A stretch of 42,128 nucleotides of DNA, from contig JASMLW010000119.1 in NCBI GenBank assembly GCA_030748485.1, positions 1-42,128 of the forward strand. The letters are read 5' to 3'. Under the pieces are notes generated by a model. It was not told where the DNA came from, did no database searches, and worked only from the letters and a program-made list of their open reading frames with translations. A program made the position numbers and the translations under genes. Positions 1 through 8,760 of this stretch are shown here, in pieces. Position 1 is the stretch's first letter. Each line of letters opens with the position of its first letter. Source of the stretch: Pirellulaceae bacterium (lineage in GTDB: Bacteria; Planctomycetota; Planctomycetia; Pirellulales; Pirellulaceae).

Positions 1-798
1 CATGTAAATGACAAAAAAATTGTCGGCGAACGTGCTGCAAAACGATGCGCCCATAAAGACGACCAGGTTGCGGACCCCGGCGGGAGTCCAGTGAATGCGA
101 GTGGCGTCTTTGGCCGGCGGTTCACCGTGTTCGATCAAAGCTCGCTCAGCATCGTTCGACCACGAGTGGTCCGCAGGGTGATTGCGAAACACGGCCCAAA
201 ATAAGAGCGCGAACACAAAGCCGCTACCGGCCAACGCGTACAGAGACATCTGCCAGCTGAATCCCAACCAGGTCATCAAGACGATGCCGATCAGCGGTGG
301 AGCCATGGCGCCGCCCGCGCGGCCGCTGAATGAAGCAACCAGGCCTTGCACGGACGTGCGCACCGAGAGCGGAGCCCAACTCTTGGTCAACTTGCCCAGG
401 TTGGGATAGCAGGGAGCCTGCGCGGCGCCGAACGCCAAACGCAATCCCAACAACGGCCAGAAGCGACCGGTCAAGGCGGGACCCACCATCGCCAACGTCC
501 ACAAGATGGCGGCCAGCGGTATCACCAGACGCGGTCCCAGGATGTCGCCCGCCCAACCGCCAGGAGCCTGTCCGAACGCGTAGGTCAAATTGAATCCCGC
601 GTCCAACCAACCCATGTCCTCGGGCGAAAGGTTGTACTCCTGGCGCAAATCCGGGCGCGTGACGCCCCACGCGTATCGGTGGATGTACGTCAAGAAGCTG
701 GCGAAACAACCGACGCCGATGATCAACCAACGCGTATGACTGGGACGCCCCAGTTTCGCCGCCGCTGGATCAGTCGGTGAGGACGACTCGTCACGCAT
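1..798 (-). CDS. MFS transporter, ACS (anion:cation symporter)-like, partial (C-terminus outside window)
   Basis: The frame is open from an ATG at 798 down to base 1, so only the first 266 residues are present. Hydrophobic segments alternate with short loops as in the N-terminal half of a 12-TM major facilitator. The loop after the second helix reads GGWAGDILGPR, matching the family's conserved TM2-TM3 loop motif. The stretch RLAFGAAQAPCYPN and the later ERALIEHG resemble the hexuronate/glucarate/phthalate (ACS) branch, which imports organic acids by proton symport at the inner membrane. The substrate cannot be deduced. No strong ribosome site is visible before the ATG. It is co-directional with the amidotransferase-fusion gene upstream, but a probable terminator at 866-892 separates them. 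The family call is firm; the subfamily is an inference. Confidence 0.85.
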   Translation of the reverse strand, partial: MRDESSSPTDPAAAKLGRPSHTRWLIIGVGCFASFLTYIHRYAWGVTRPDLRQEYNLSPEDMGWLDAGFNLTYAFGQAPGGWAGDILGPRLVIPLAAILWTLAMVGPALTGRFWPLLGLRLAFGAAQAPCYPNLGKLTKSWAPLSVRTSVQGLVASFSGRAGGAMAPPLIGIVLMTWLGFSWQMSLYALAGSGFVFALLFWAVFRNHPADHSWSNDAERALIEHGEPPAKDATRIHWTPAGVRNLVVFMGASFCSTFADNFFVIYM

Positions 799-865
799 TC
801 GCGACTCGGTTGGATGGAGTGTCGATCGGGGGACCGCTATTCATATCAGGTCGGCGGCGATTTGC

Positions 866-892
866 AAAAACAACGCCGCGTTCGCCGCGTTG
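866..892 (-). terminator. Probable intrinsic terminator after the 8499-930 gene cluster
   Basis: Read on the minus strand, CAACGC and GCGTTG form a 6-bp GC-rich stem that closes a 10-nt loop and is followed at once by a run of five T. It lies about 40 nt beyond the stop codon of the peptidase/amidotransferase gene (930), where the end of the right-to-left transcript is expected, and before the MFS gene starts. Judged by eye; no folding energy was computed. Confidence 0.5.
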
Positions 893-929
893 CGACGAGC
901 CTGCCGTCCAGCATGCGAAGGCAACGCCG

Positions 930-2459
930 TTAGCGTTTTTGATCGCCCCGGCGGCGGACGTGTTCGATTGCGCTGCGCACAACCGCCTCCCGCCCCTTCG
1001 TCGACTCGAAGTGCGGACTGATCGCCAGCACCCGTCCGAGACCGTATTGAGCCGCAACGACAGCCGGCGTGTCGATCATCGTGTTCTTTTGCGGTTCGTA
1101 GATGCCGTTCTCGCTGCGAAAAAAAGCCAGCGGTTCGAACGTCGGTAGATCTGGATCATCGCCGGGCGAAAGAATCGGTCCGTTTTGATATCGCACGGAA
1201 CTCAATCCCTTCACTCCGAGCACTGTGGCGCCTCGACTGGTGACTTCGACATCGACGTCGGTCGCCGGTCCTCGAAACCACATCGACTTGCGACCTTTAC
1301 CCGGGATCTCGAAACTCTTGTTGAAAACGGCCGCGTTCATTAGGTCGAGCGACCAAGTGTAGTGAGAGGAGCAGAGGTAAGCGCCGGCGCAGATTCCCAC
1401 CACACCGCCGCCGCGCTCAGCGAAGTCGCGCACGTGGCCTCGCCTTTTCGCGCCGATCGCCGCGCCTTGCTTGCTGCCCGATCCCCCGGGGAAGACGACG
1501 ACATCAAATTGCTCGAGCACCTGTGGCTTCATGTCGACGCCGCCAACGTGGCAAACGATTGAGTCGGGGCGATCGTCGATCACCTTGAGCACTTTGGCCT
1601 CATTCGCGCCGGCGTCGTCGAACAGAGCGATCCGCGTTACACCAGGTGCGCTCGCCGGCGCCAAACGGTCGGTGCAGTCGCTGTCGATGAGTCCGATTTG
1701 CAGGAACGCTGTCGACACCATCCGCCGATGTTGACGAGCCCGCAGCGACACCGGCTGCGACTTGAACGTGGTCTCCAAGATGAAGCTCTTCGCTGCCAGA
1801 CGTTCCCCGCAGGCGCGGGCCAGGCTGCCGCGGACCGGGCCCGACTTGGCCAGCAAATCGAACTGTCGGTCAACGGCGACGTCCGCGTTAACTTCGCGGC
1901 AGAGCAGTGAGGCGAACTCAGCCTCCGCGGGAAAGGCGATCACGCTCGAGCCAACAGATTTGGAATTCAACCGATGAAAATCAAATCCTTCGTGCAGGTC
2001 GAAGACCCATTCCGGCTTCTGCTCTTGCACAAACTTCCAGACGGCTTGGCACACTGGAGTCAGCACTTCGTCTCGATCGCTCGTGGGAAAGTTTCGATTG
2101 AGATCGCGACGCGCCCGGTCGTTCCGAAACTCGGGAGCCCAGCGCGTATTGGCGGCCAACCCCAGCCGGTTGACGCGGGGCAGGACGACCAGTTTGCCCG
2201 CCGCGATCGGCCAGTACTTGATCTGCTCGGCCGCGCGGTAGCCCGCCGGTTCATTGCCGTGCAGTCCGGCGACGACGACCACCGTTGGCCCCTCGACGCG
2301 ACTGTCAATCGCTCGCCACGGCGTCTCCCAAGTCTCTCCCCGGCCGAGCACACCCTCGCTGACGACCTGTTCCGCCGCCAAGGTCGAGATGGCCAACAGG
2401 GAAATGGCGACTGCTTGAAAACAGCAAAGAAAAACCGCCATACGCAGCGAGCGGGACAT
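930..2459 (-). CDS. Secreted M14-type zinc peptidase/deacylase fused to a class I glutamine amidotransferase-like domain
   Basis: About 509 residues. I chose the ATG at 2459 because GGAG lies 5 nt upstream; an in-frame ATG at 2471 would add four residues. Residues 1-29 form a signal peptide ending near LAA. The N-terminal half matches M14 carboxypeptidase/aspartoacylase proteins: AGLHGNEPAG (zinc ligands H67, E70), RRDLNRNFP near 120, DLHEG (H156) and ETT (E229 as candidate general base). The C-terminal half is a Rossmann-like amidotransferase fold with the nucleophile elbow GICAGAY (C357) and a C-terminal PHFE (H483, E485), so the Cys-His-Glu triad looks intact. The closest style is the biotin-protein-ligase N-terminal-like family. 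The substrate is unknown; an envelope amide or peptide is a guess. It follows the DUF1501 gene by about 100 nt on the same strand. Confidence 0.8.
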   Translation of the reverse strand: MSRSLRMAVFLCCFQAVAISLLAISTLAAEQVVSEGVLGRGETWETPWRAIDSRVEGPTVVVVAGLHGNEPAGYRAAEQIKYWPIAAGKLVVLPRVNRLGLAANTRWAPEFRNDRARRDLNRNFPTSDRDEVLTPVCQAVWKFVQEQKPEWVFDLHEGFDFHRLNSKSVGSSVIAFPAEAEFASLLCREVNADVAVDRQFDLLAKSGPVRGSLARACGERLAAKSFILETTFKSQPVSLRARQHRRMVSTAFLQIGLIDSDCTDRLAPASAPGVTRIALFDDAGANEAKVLKVIDDRPDSIVCHVGGVDMKPQVLEQFDVVVFPGGSGSKQGAAIGAKRRGHVRDFAERGGGVVGICAGAYLCSSHYTWSLDLMNAAVFNKSFEIPGKGRKSMWFRGPATDVDVEVTSRGATVLGVKGLSSVRYQNGPILSPGDDPDLPTFEPLAFFRSENGIYEPQKNTMIDTPAVVAAQYGLGRVLAISPHFESTKGREAVVRSAIEHVRRRGDQKR

Positions 2460-2559
2460 CTGATCTCCCATCCATCGTTATGCGTGACTTAGCGCGCGGA
2501 CGTGCGACGCAGGTCACAGCGGCGAACAAGGCAACTGAGTTCACGCAGAGTCAACCACG

Positions 2560-3981
2560 TTACCCGATCAGTTCGGGAATCGGTTTGCCGCGCTCGACGA
2601 TAGGAGTCGGTCGGCCGTTAAAATCGCGAATCGTCGTGTTGGCCCAATCGACGCCGAGGTGTTGGTAGATCGTGGCCAGAAAGTCTCCCTCCCGACAAAT
2701 CCGTTCGATCGAATCCTCACCGCGTTTGTCTGTGGTTCCGATAAAACCACCGGCGTCGATTCCACCGCCGGCCCAAACGTTGGAGAAAGCGCGAACCCAG
2801 TGGTCGCGGCCCGGCTGTTTGGTCCCGGCTGGCGCACTGGCGTTCCCGGCCCCTGTGCTCGGTTGATAGTTGATCTTGGGCGTTCGACCAAACTCACCCG
2901 TCGCGACAACCAACACGCGTTTGTCGAGCCCGCGTTCATGAATGTCCTCGATCAGCGCCGAGACGGCTTGGTCGTAGGCCCGCGAGCGAAATCGCAGCGC
3001 ATCGAAAACGTGGTGATTGACCGCGTGATCGTCCCAATTGCTGACGCGACCGCAAAGCGGACCGCGGAGGCTGGTCGTCAGCACCTCCACGCCGGCCTCG
3101 ACCAAACGCCGCGCCATCAACAATTGTTGGCCCCACGAGTTGCGGCCGTAGCGGTCGCGCGTGCGATCTTCCTCCCTCGACAAGTCGAACGCCTCCCTCG
3201 TCTTCGGGTTCGTCAGCAACGTCATGGCTTGCGTTTCGAACTCGTCCAACGCCTCCAATTCGCCAGCTTGATCGAACGCTCGCTCCAACGTGTCGAGATT
3301 CTGCCGCAGCGAAGCGCGACGGCTGAGGTGCTTGACCTCGTTTGGATTGGAGAGCCCGATATTGGGGACCTCGAACTTCGGATTGTTCGGATCGCCGGTC
3401 ACCGAAAATGGCGAATACGCCTCGCCCAAGTAGGCCGGGCCGTTGTAGGAAGTCGGCGGGCTGATTCCGACGTACGCCGGAAGCGGGTTGGTACGCACCG
3501 CGTCGTGCGAACGCAGGTAGTTCGTCACCGACATCCAATCGGGCAAACTGGGTTTCGTCTTATCTCGCGTGTCCGGGTCGCCGGAGAGCATTCGCATCGT
3601 CCCGGCCGGATGACCCGGGCTGCCGTGACGCATGGACCTCAACACGGTGATCTTGTCGGCGATCTTCGCCTGCATCGGCAACAACTCAGAAAAACGCATT
3701 CCGGGCACGGCCGTCGAAATGGTGCCGAACGGCCCGCGGTATTCGCTGGTCGCGTCCGGTTTGGGATCGTAAGTATCGATGTGAGAACAGCCGCCCGGCT
3801 TCCAAATCATGATCACGGCCGTTTTGTTCGAGTCGGCGGCCGCCGGGCTCGCGGCCCGCAACCGCAGCAGACCGGGGAGGCTGAGCGTGGCGAAACCCGC
3901 CAGGCCCATCTTCATGAAACCGCGGCGCGTGTCGGGACCGGGACAATGTAGATTCGACGATGCGTTAAACGGATGAGTCAT
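2560..3981 (-). CDS. DUF1501 family exported protein (first copy)
   Basis: 473 residues. The N-terminus has a twin-arginine style signal (TRRGFMKMGLAG followed by a hydrophobic stretch). The body is a typical DUF1501 protein, a family with an alkaline phosphatase/sulfatase-like fold: HIDTYDPKPD near residue 67, NWDDHAVNHH near 320, GEFGRTPKIN near 370 and GRDHW near 395, the positions of presumptive metal or catalytic residues. No enzymatic activity is established for the family. The start ATG overlaps the stop of the preceding gene in an ATGA arrangement, with GGAGAAGAA just before it, so the two are probably translationally coupled. In planctomycetes DUF1501 genes usually accompany DUF1549/DUF1553 genes, as here. 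The family call is secure, the function unknown. Confidence 0.92.
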   Translation of the reverse strand: MTHPFNASSNLHCPGPDTRRGFMKMGLAGFATLSLPGLLRLRAASPAAADSNKTAVIMIWKPGGCSHIDTYDPKPDATSEYRGPFGTISTAVPGMRFSELLPMQAKIADKITVLRSMRHGSPGHPAGTMRMLSGDPDTRDKTKPSLPDWMSVTNYLRSHDAVRTNPLPAYVGISPPTSYNGPAYLGEAYSPFSVTGDPNNPKFEVPNIGLSNPNEVKHLSRRASLRQNLDTLERAFDQAGELEALDEFETQAMTLLTNPKTREAFDLSREEDRTRDRYGRNSWGQQLLMARRLVEAGVEVLTTSLRGPLCGRVSNWDDHAVNHHVFDALRFRSRAYDQAVSALIEDIHERGLDKRVLVVATGEFGRTPKINYQPSTGAGNASAPAGTKQPGRDHWVRAFSNVWAGGGIDAGGFIGTTDKRGEDSIERICREGDFLATIYQHLGVDWANTTIRDFNGRPTPIVERGKPIPELIG

Positions 3982-6227
3982 TTCTTCTCCGCAGGTTTGA
4001 CGCGAATCGTGATCGGTGTGGAAACCACAATGTCGACGATGTCTTTGGGTTGCGACTTTGCGGTTGCTGTTTGCAGGTTCTTCTTGGCCGTCGCCACATT
4101 CGCCGCCGCCGCTTTCTGTTTGGCCGCCGCCGAGGCCGCCGCTTGCTCGGCTGCAGCCTTGACGTCCTCAGCCGCCGTCTTGGCGACGTCCGCCAACCTC
4201 TTCGCCTCGCCCGCGCTGGCGGCGAGATTTTTCTCCGCTGTCTGGAGGGCGAGTTTCGCGACGGCGATCGCCGTTGGATTATATCGGTATTTGGCCACGG
4301 CGCTGCCATAGAAAGCAATCGAGTACTCGCCGGGCGGAGTCTTTAAAGCCGCCAGATCGATCGTCGCCGATGATGCGTCCGCGTCCAACGCCGCATCGAA
4401 AGCGGGAGTTCCCGTGAATCCCGGGCCATACGTCCGCAGGTTGATCGTCGAGCCGGAAAACTCACAGCGACGCGTATGCTTTAACGGAATGGTCAACTTC
4501 TCACCGGCCGCAACCTCCCAAACTCGCTTCTCGGCGGCGATCGTGATCGGAGCCAATTCGGCGTCACTCACCGAGACGGGCACATCGGCCAGCAACCGCG
4601 GACTCGGTATCTGCTGACTGGCGTCCGGCACGGGCCACTTCATCGAAGCGAGCCGGCAGGGGTGCTCGACCGTCTTGCCGTCAATCGTCGCCCGGCCGAA
4701 GAACTTCGCGCTGCTCAAGCCCCGTGGAGCCGCCGGATCGGCCGTTACCAACATGATGCCCCGCGATTGTCCCGCGGGAATGTTCAAGCCGGTCGCCGTC
4801 ACGCCGGGCGGCAGGTCGGCCATCGACAACGCGATCTCGCCGGCGAAGCCATCGCGTCTGACGACGACCACTTCGATCGGCATCGTCGCGCCGCCACGCA
4901 AGGCGATCGGTTTGGAGAGCGCATTGCGGTCGCCGTTGCGGAGATTCATATGCAGCGCCCACCCGACGAGCGCGAAGTCGGGAGCCGCTTTGCGAATCAC
5001 CAAACGATAGATGTTCTGCGGATCCTTTCGCGTGCCGCCGAACAGATCGCGGATCTGCAGGCGGTGGACTCCGTCCTCCTTGATCTCGAGCTTGCCGAGC
5101 ACGTCTGTCGATCCGGCGTTGTACGGAGGTCCGTCATACGAGTAGCCGTTGCTGGAGACTTTCACCGGACTGGGGATGTCGCTCAGCTCGACAACGTCTG
5201 TTCGCTGTTCGGCGTTCGCCGGGCCGCTGATGTGCTGTACGACAATCGACGGATCCGTCGGTCGGCCGAGCCGCTCCGAGGCGACCTCCACCCACCAGAC
5301 ATCGCCCTTCTTGGCCGTGAACTGAAATGTGTCGACGTCGGCGGCGGGAAAGAAACTGCCGGCGATGTCGCAGGGCAATGTGATCTGTTGAGCTTCGGCG
5401 TGCTTGTTGTTGGGCTCGGTCTCCGCTTTCTCCGCAGCCGCCGGCAATCCTGGCGGCGGCCAAGAGAACGAACTCACCGAACTTGTCGACGGCAGCCGCG
5501 GCACGACCTGGCCGGCGGCCGCCTCTTGCACGGCGAGGCGATAGAAGTACTGCGCGCCGCCGTTGTACGTCAACTCGTGAACCTTGATCACGTAGTCCGC
5601 CGTTGCGGGCGCGACGAAGTCGATCGCGCCGCCCCGGCGCTCGACCATCAAGTCGGCTCCCTCCGCGTCCGCGACAATCAGCACGGGCTTGAGCTTCGAG
5701 TCGATCCCCTCCGCCGCGCAATCGACCACAATCCGCTTACCCTTCGCGGCGTGGAATCGGTAGTAGTCGATCGCCTGCCTGGTCATCACCGCGTTGCAGG
5801 TCGAGTTGACTTGCAGGTCCAGCGCCGTCTTCAACGATGTGTTCGGCGCGCTTTGCGTCACTTCGGGCATCGCGCCGACATTGAAGACTCGCGACGACGA
5901 GACGCCGAGTCGAGTCAACAGTCTCGCTTCGTGCACGCCCAGCGGACACTTCTCGCCGATCGATACGACGAACGTGTTGGCGACGAGTTTTCCGGCGGCG
6001 TCGAGTTTTGGCTTCGCCGTGATGGCCGGGTGAGAGAACATCAGAGTATCGGCGTCGTCGATGTTGTCGCCGGTGATCTTGATCTCCACCTGCCCGCCGA
6101 CTTGGCCGCCCATCGGCATCGTCGTCAACAGGCGCGGCGACGGCAAACAGACCGACTGCGCCAACGACGACATCGACGACGTCAAACCGACGAGAACCAA
6201 CGTTGCGGCGAACACGCACGCTTTCAT
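3978..6227 (-). CDS. Large exported protein with PPC-like beta domains and a C-terminal Ala/Lys-rich helix
   Basis: 749 residues. A signal peptide ends near residue 24 (SSLAQS). The body is beta-rich. Around residues 275-380 it holds a segment like bacterial pre-peptidase C-terminal (PPC) domains: ETEPNNKHAEAQ, then DIAGSFFPAADVDTFQF and KKGDVWWVEV. A similar, weaker unit precedes it (YYRFHAAKGKRIVVDC near 155). Residues about 655-725 are almost only Ala, Lys, Glu and Thr in heptad-like order, predicting a long helix or coiled coil, followed by a short beta segment and a Lys-rich end. AAGGTG lies upstream of the ATG. The gene starts 17 nt after the DUF1549 gene and overlaps the DUF1501 gene by 4 nt, so the three form an operon. 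Proteins of this kind are probably structural or binding partners at the cell surface; this is inference. Confidence 0.82.
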   Translation of the reverse strand: MKACVFAATLVLVGLTSSMSSLAQSVCLPSPRLLTTMPMGGQVGGQVEIKITGDNIDDADTLMFSHPAITAKPKLDAAGKLVANTFVVSIGEKCPLGVHEARLLTRLGVSSSRVFNVGAMPEVTQSAPNTSLKTALDLQVNSTCNAVMTRQAIDYYRFHAAKGKRIVVDCAAEGIDSKLKPVLIVADAEGADLMVERRGGAIDFVAPATADYVIKVHELTYNGGAQYFYRLAVQEAAAGQVVPRLPSTSSVSSFSWPPPGLPAAAEKAETEPNNKHAEAQQITLPCDIAGSFFPAADVDTFQFTAKKGDVWWVEVASERLGRPTDPSIVVQHISGPANAEQRTDVVELSDIPSPVKVSSNGYSYDGPPYNAGSTDVLGKLEIKEDGVHRLQIRDLFGGTRKDPQNIYRLVIRKAAPDFALVGWALHMNLRNGDRNALSKPIALRGGATMPIEVVVVRRDGFAGEIALSMADLPPGVTATGLNIPAGQSRGIMLVTADPAAPRGLSSAKFFGRATIDGKTVEHPCRLASMKWPVPDASQQIPSPRLLADVPVSVSDAELAPITIAAEKRVWEVAAGEKLTIPLKHTRRCEFSGSTINLRTYGPGFTGTPAFDAALDADASSATIDLAALKTPPGEYSIAFYGSAVAKYRYNPTAIAVAKLALQTAEKNLAASAGEAKRLADVAKTAAEDVKAAAEQAAASAAAKQKAAAANVATAKKNLQTATAKSQPKDIVDIVVSTPITIRVKPAEKK

Positions 6228-6243
6228 GTGACACCTTGGACAA

Positions 6244-8499
6244 CTAGTGATTAAAGAGAAACTCTTTCGTGTTTATCAACGCCCAAATCAGGTCTTGCAG
6301 GTTTTGCCGCTTCGCCGTGTTCGCGCCGATCGGTTTACCGTCCGCGTCCGTCAGCGGTTCCAGCAAGTAGTTGCTGGCGATTTTCATTTCGTTTGCTCGA
6401 GGCGGGCGAGAAAAGGCCGCCATGTAGAGCTCGTTGATCTTCTCCTCCGTCGTCATGTCCGACGACGACAGGCGGGCCGCGCGGCCGCCGCCAGTCGCCA
6501 ACTTGGCCTTCATTTCGCCGGAGTTGATCAAGTGCAAACTCTGAGCGAGGCTCGACGATTGCACGCGCTCGCACTCGCAAACGCTGGCGCTGGCCGGGCG
6601 GCCGAAGACCTGCAGAAACGCCGACGACTTGTTGTAGCTGTTGTCGGGTAGGGCGATCGCACGCGTGCCGGCGGGCAGATTGGGGAATCGTGTCGTCGCG
6701 CCGGTCATGTCGTCGACGGCGTCCAGCAACACCTCGGCTTGCAGCCGCCGCGGATAGAACCGCGAATAGTTCTGGCGATCGACGCGGTTGAACTCGTTGG
6801 GTTGAGCGCTCAGCTGGTAAGCGCTCGAGCGAGTCAGTGCGCGGATCAGTTCTTTGAGATCGAAGCCGCTGGAAATGAAATGTTGTTCCAGCGCGGCGAG
6901 CAACTCCGGGTTCGTCGGAGGATTCGTGTCGCGAATGTCGTCTTCCGGCTCGATCAACCCGCGTTTGAAAAAGTGTTTCCAGTATCGGTTGACCAGCGCC
7001 TTGGCGAAGTACTCGTTCTTCTCCGAACTCATCCAGTCCGCGAGCCGCAGGCGGGGATCGTCGTCGGGACCAATCAAGCCGACATCGTCGCCTAACGCAG
7101 ACGGCCGCAGCGACACGCCCGTCTTCACGTTCTTGGCAGTCGCCGCCCCCCGCTTGTGAAAGATGAGGTCTTCGCCGGCGGTAGCCGTCGGCTTGCGGCC
7201 GATCTGGCTGAAGAACGCCGCCAGGCTGTAGTAGTCGTCTTGGCTCCAACGTTCAAACGGGTGATGGTGACACTGGGCGCACTGCATGCGCACACCGAGG
7301 AACAACTGGGCGACGTCCTCCAATTGCTCTTTGGGATCTTTCACTCGCTTGTACCAGGCAACCGGTGGGTTGCCGACCACCGTGCCGGTCGCCGCCAGCA
7401 ATTCGCGGACGAACTGATCGTAGGAAACGTTGGCCAGCAGACTGTCTCGAATCCACGCGTGAAAGGCGAAGTTGGACGTGATGTCGTTGGTCCGATCGCG
7501 GCGGTTCTTTAGAAGAGGAGTCCATTTGCTGGCGAAGTAGTCCGCGTATTGCGGGCTGCGCAACAGGCGATCGATCACCTGATCCCGCTTGTCGCTGGAG
7601 TCGCTCTTACTAAACTCGATCGCCTCGGCCGCGGTCGGGAGTCGACCGGCGATATCCAACGTCACGCGGCGCAGAAATGTTGCGTCGTCGCAAATCGGCG
7701 AGGGCGGAATTCCGATCTGCTTCAGGTTCGCGAAGACATGCTGGTCGACGAAGTTTCTGATTTCCGGCAGATTGTCGACCGCCGCGCCCAACGGGACAGC
7801 CGCTGTGAATACCGACACCTGACCCTGGTAACGAACCATCACGGCTACTTTGCCGGGGATGTCACTCACCGTAATCAAACCGGCGCCGTCGACTTCGGCC
7901 ATCGCATCCGCGTTCGACTCGTAGAGAGCCAACTGGGTCACGTCTCGCACGCTGCCGTCGGAATACTTGGCCGTCGTCTTCAACTGCTGTTCCCCGCCGA
8001 TCGGGACGAGACCGCTACTGGGCTCAACACGCACCGAAACCAATCGCCGTTCCACATCGTCGCCGAACGGAGTCCCCGCTTCGATCCATTGTTCGATCAT
8101 GCGATAACCGGTCGAGTTGACCGGCAGTCGCACGCCGCCGCCGTGCGGTGTTTGCCCGGAGGCTTTTCGCAAGATCAGGCTGCGCCGCGGAGCGGCTGGA
8201 AACAACCGCCTCCCGCGACCCTCTTTGACTAGATGAGAGTGATCGTCGCGCGGTTCGAACCCGAGCAACGAGAGTTGAAAACCGTTCTGGCCGCCGCCCG
8301 CCTTCGCATGGCAGGCTCCCGCATTGCACCCCGCCTTCGTCAGCACGGGTACGACATCGTTGACAAAACTGATCGCCTCAACCGATTCGGCTCCCCAACT
8401 GATCGACCCGCAGATCGACCCGCAGATAAGGGAAGACAACAGGAGGGAGGAGTTGAATGCCAGTCGGCGCACGGGGCGAATTCGAATGATTGGGGCCAT
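6244..8499 (-). CDS. DUF1549/DUF1553 protein with N-terminal cytochrome-like and Ig-like domains
   Basis: 751 residues from the ATG at 8499; a TTG at 8517 would add six. Residues 1-36 form a signal peptide. Near residue 58 lies CNAGACH, the spaced cysteine motif typical of the planctomycete cytochrome-like N-domain, then QNGFQLSLLGFEP. Residues about 150-240 resemble a bacterial Ig-like (BIG2) domain (SDGSVRDVTQLALYESN). DUF1549 covers about 250-455 and includes CAQCH at 407-411, a true c-type heme motif. DUF1553 covers about 475-745 (NRYWKHFFKRGLIEPEDDI). These proteins occur by the dozen in planctomycete genomes next to DUF1501 genes; their biochemical role is unproven, though heme-linked redox work on the outer side of the inner membrane is often proposed. 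It is first in the operon that continues to 930. Confidence 0.93.
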   Translation of the reverse strand: MAPIIRIRPVRRLAFNSSLLLSSLICGSICGSISWGAESVEAISFVNDVVPVLTKAGCNAGACHAKAGGGQNGFQLSLLGFEPRDDHSHLVKEGRGRRLFPAAPRRSLILRKASGQTPHGGGVRLPVNSTGYRMIEQWIEAGTPFGDDVERRLVSVRVEPSSGLVPIGGEQQLKTTAKYSDGSVRDVTQLALYESNADAMAEVDGAGLITVSDIPGKVAVMVRYQGQVSVFTAAVPLGAAVDNLPEIRNFVDQHVFANLKQIGIPPSPICDDATFLRRVTLDIAGRLPTAAEAIEFSKSDSSDKRDQVIDRLLRSPQYADYFASKWTPLLKNRRDRTNDITSNFAFHAWIRDSLLANVSYDQFVRELLAATGTVVGNPPVAWYKRVKDPKEQLEDVAQLFLGVRMQCAQCHHHPFERWSQDDYYSLAAFFSQIGRKPTATAGEDLIFHKRGAATAKNVKTGVSLRPSALGDDVGLIGPDDDPRLRLADWMSSEKNEYFAKALVNRYWKHFFKRGLIEPEDDIRDTNPPTNPELLAALEQHFISSGFDLKELIRALTRSSAYQLSAQPNEFNRVDRQNYSRFYPRRLQAEVLLDAVDDMTGATTRFPNLPAGTRAIALPDNSYNKSSAFLQVFGRPASASVCECERVQSSSLAQSLHLINSGEMKAKLATGGGRAARLSSSDMTTEEKINELYMAAFSRPPRANEMKIASNYLLEPLTDADGKPIGANTAKRQNLQDLIWALINTKEFLFNH

Positions 8500-8760
8500 G
8501 TCGATTCCAGCAGCCAAAGTCGGCGCCAGTTAGTGGATGGTGAGTTGACGCCACCGTAGGTTGAGGTGGCAGGCGGGGTTCTGACAATTCTAATGGCGCC
8601 GCCAAGTCGCGTCCAATACTAACTCCTCAACCCCGACCGCCGCAGCTCGCCGCGGCTCGCCGGCGGATCTCGGCCACTGTGGCGATCGGCGGGCCATTCG
8701 GTTAGGATCAATACTCCCACCTTACTCTGACCTTGCTGCTCTGACCTGCTTGAGATAGCC
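8500..8760. promoter_or_regulatory. Divergent intergenic region between the two DUF1501-linked transcription units
   Basis: 261 nt separate the starts of the leftward DUF1549 operon and the rightward second DUF1501 gene, so promoters for both must lie here or nearby. I see GC-rich short palindromic stretches around 8640-8670 but no convincing -35/-10 pair or operator. Confidence 0.4.

Noticed and set aside
224-730. Minus-strand frame of 168 codons inside the MFS gene
   Set aside because: It is the off-frame shadow of the transporter, which reads through to the window edge with clear membrane segments.
921-940. AACGC...GCGTT hairpin with a T-run on the plus strand
   Set aside because: No plus-strand gene ends here; it overlaps the end of the minus-strand gene, and the 866-892 hairpin fits termination better.
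2659-3951. Long plus-strand open frame (430 codons) opposite the first DUF1501 gene
   Set aside because: It mirrors the codons of the minus-strand gene in GC-rich DNA, gives an Arg-rich sequence with no domain, and lacks a ribosome site. Similar antisense frames at 4662-6254, 23689-25785, 26056-27291, 28371-29477 and 29618-32221 were rejected for the same reason.
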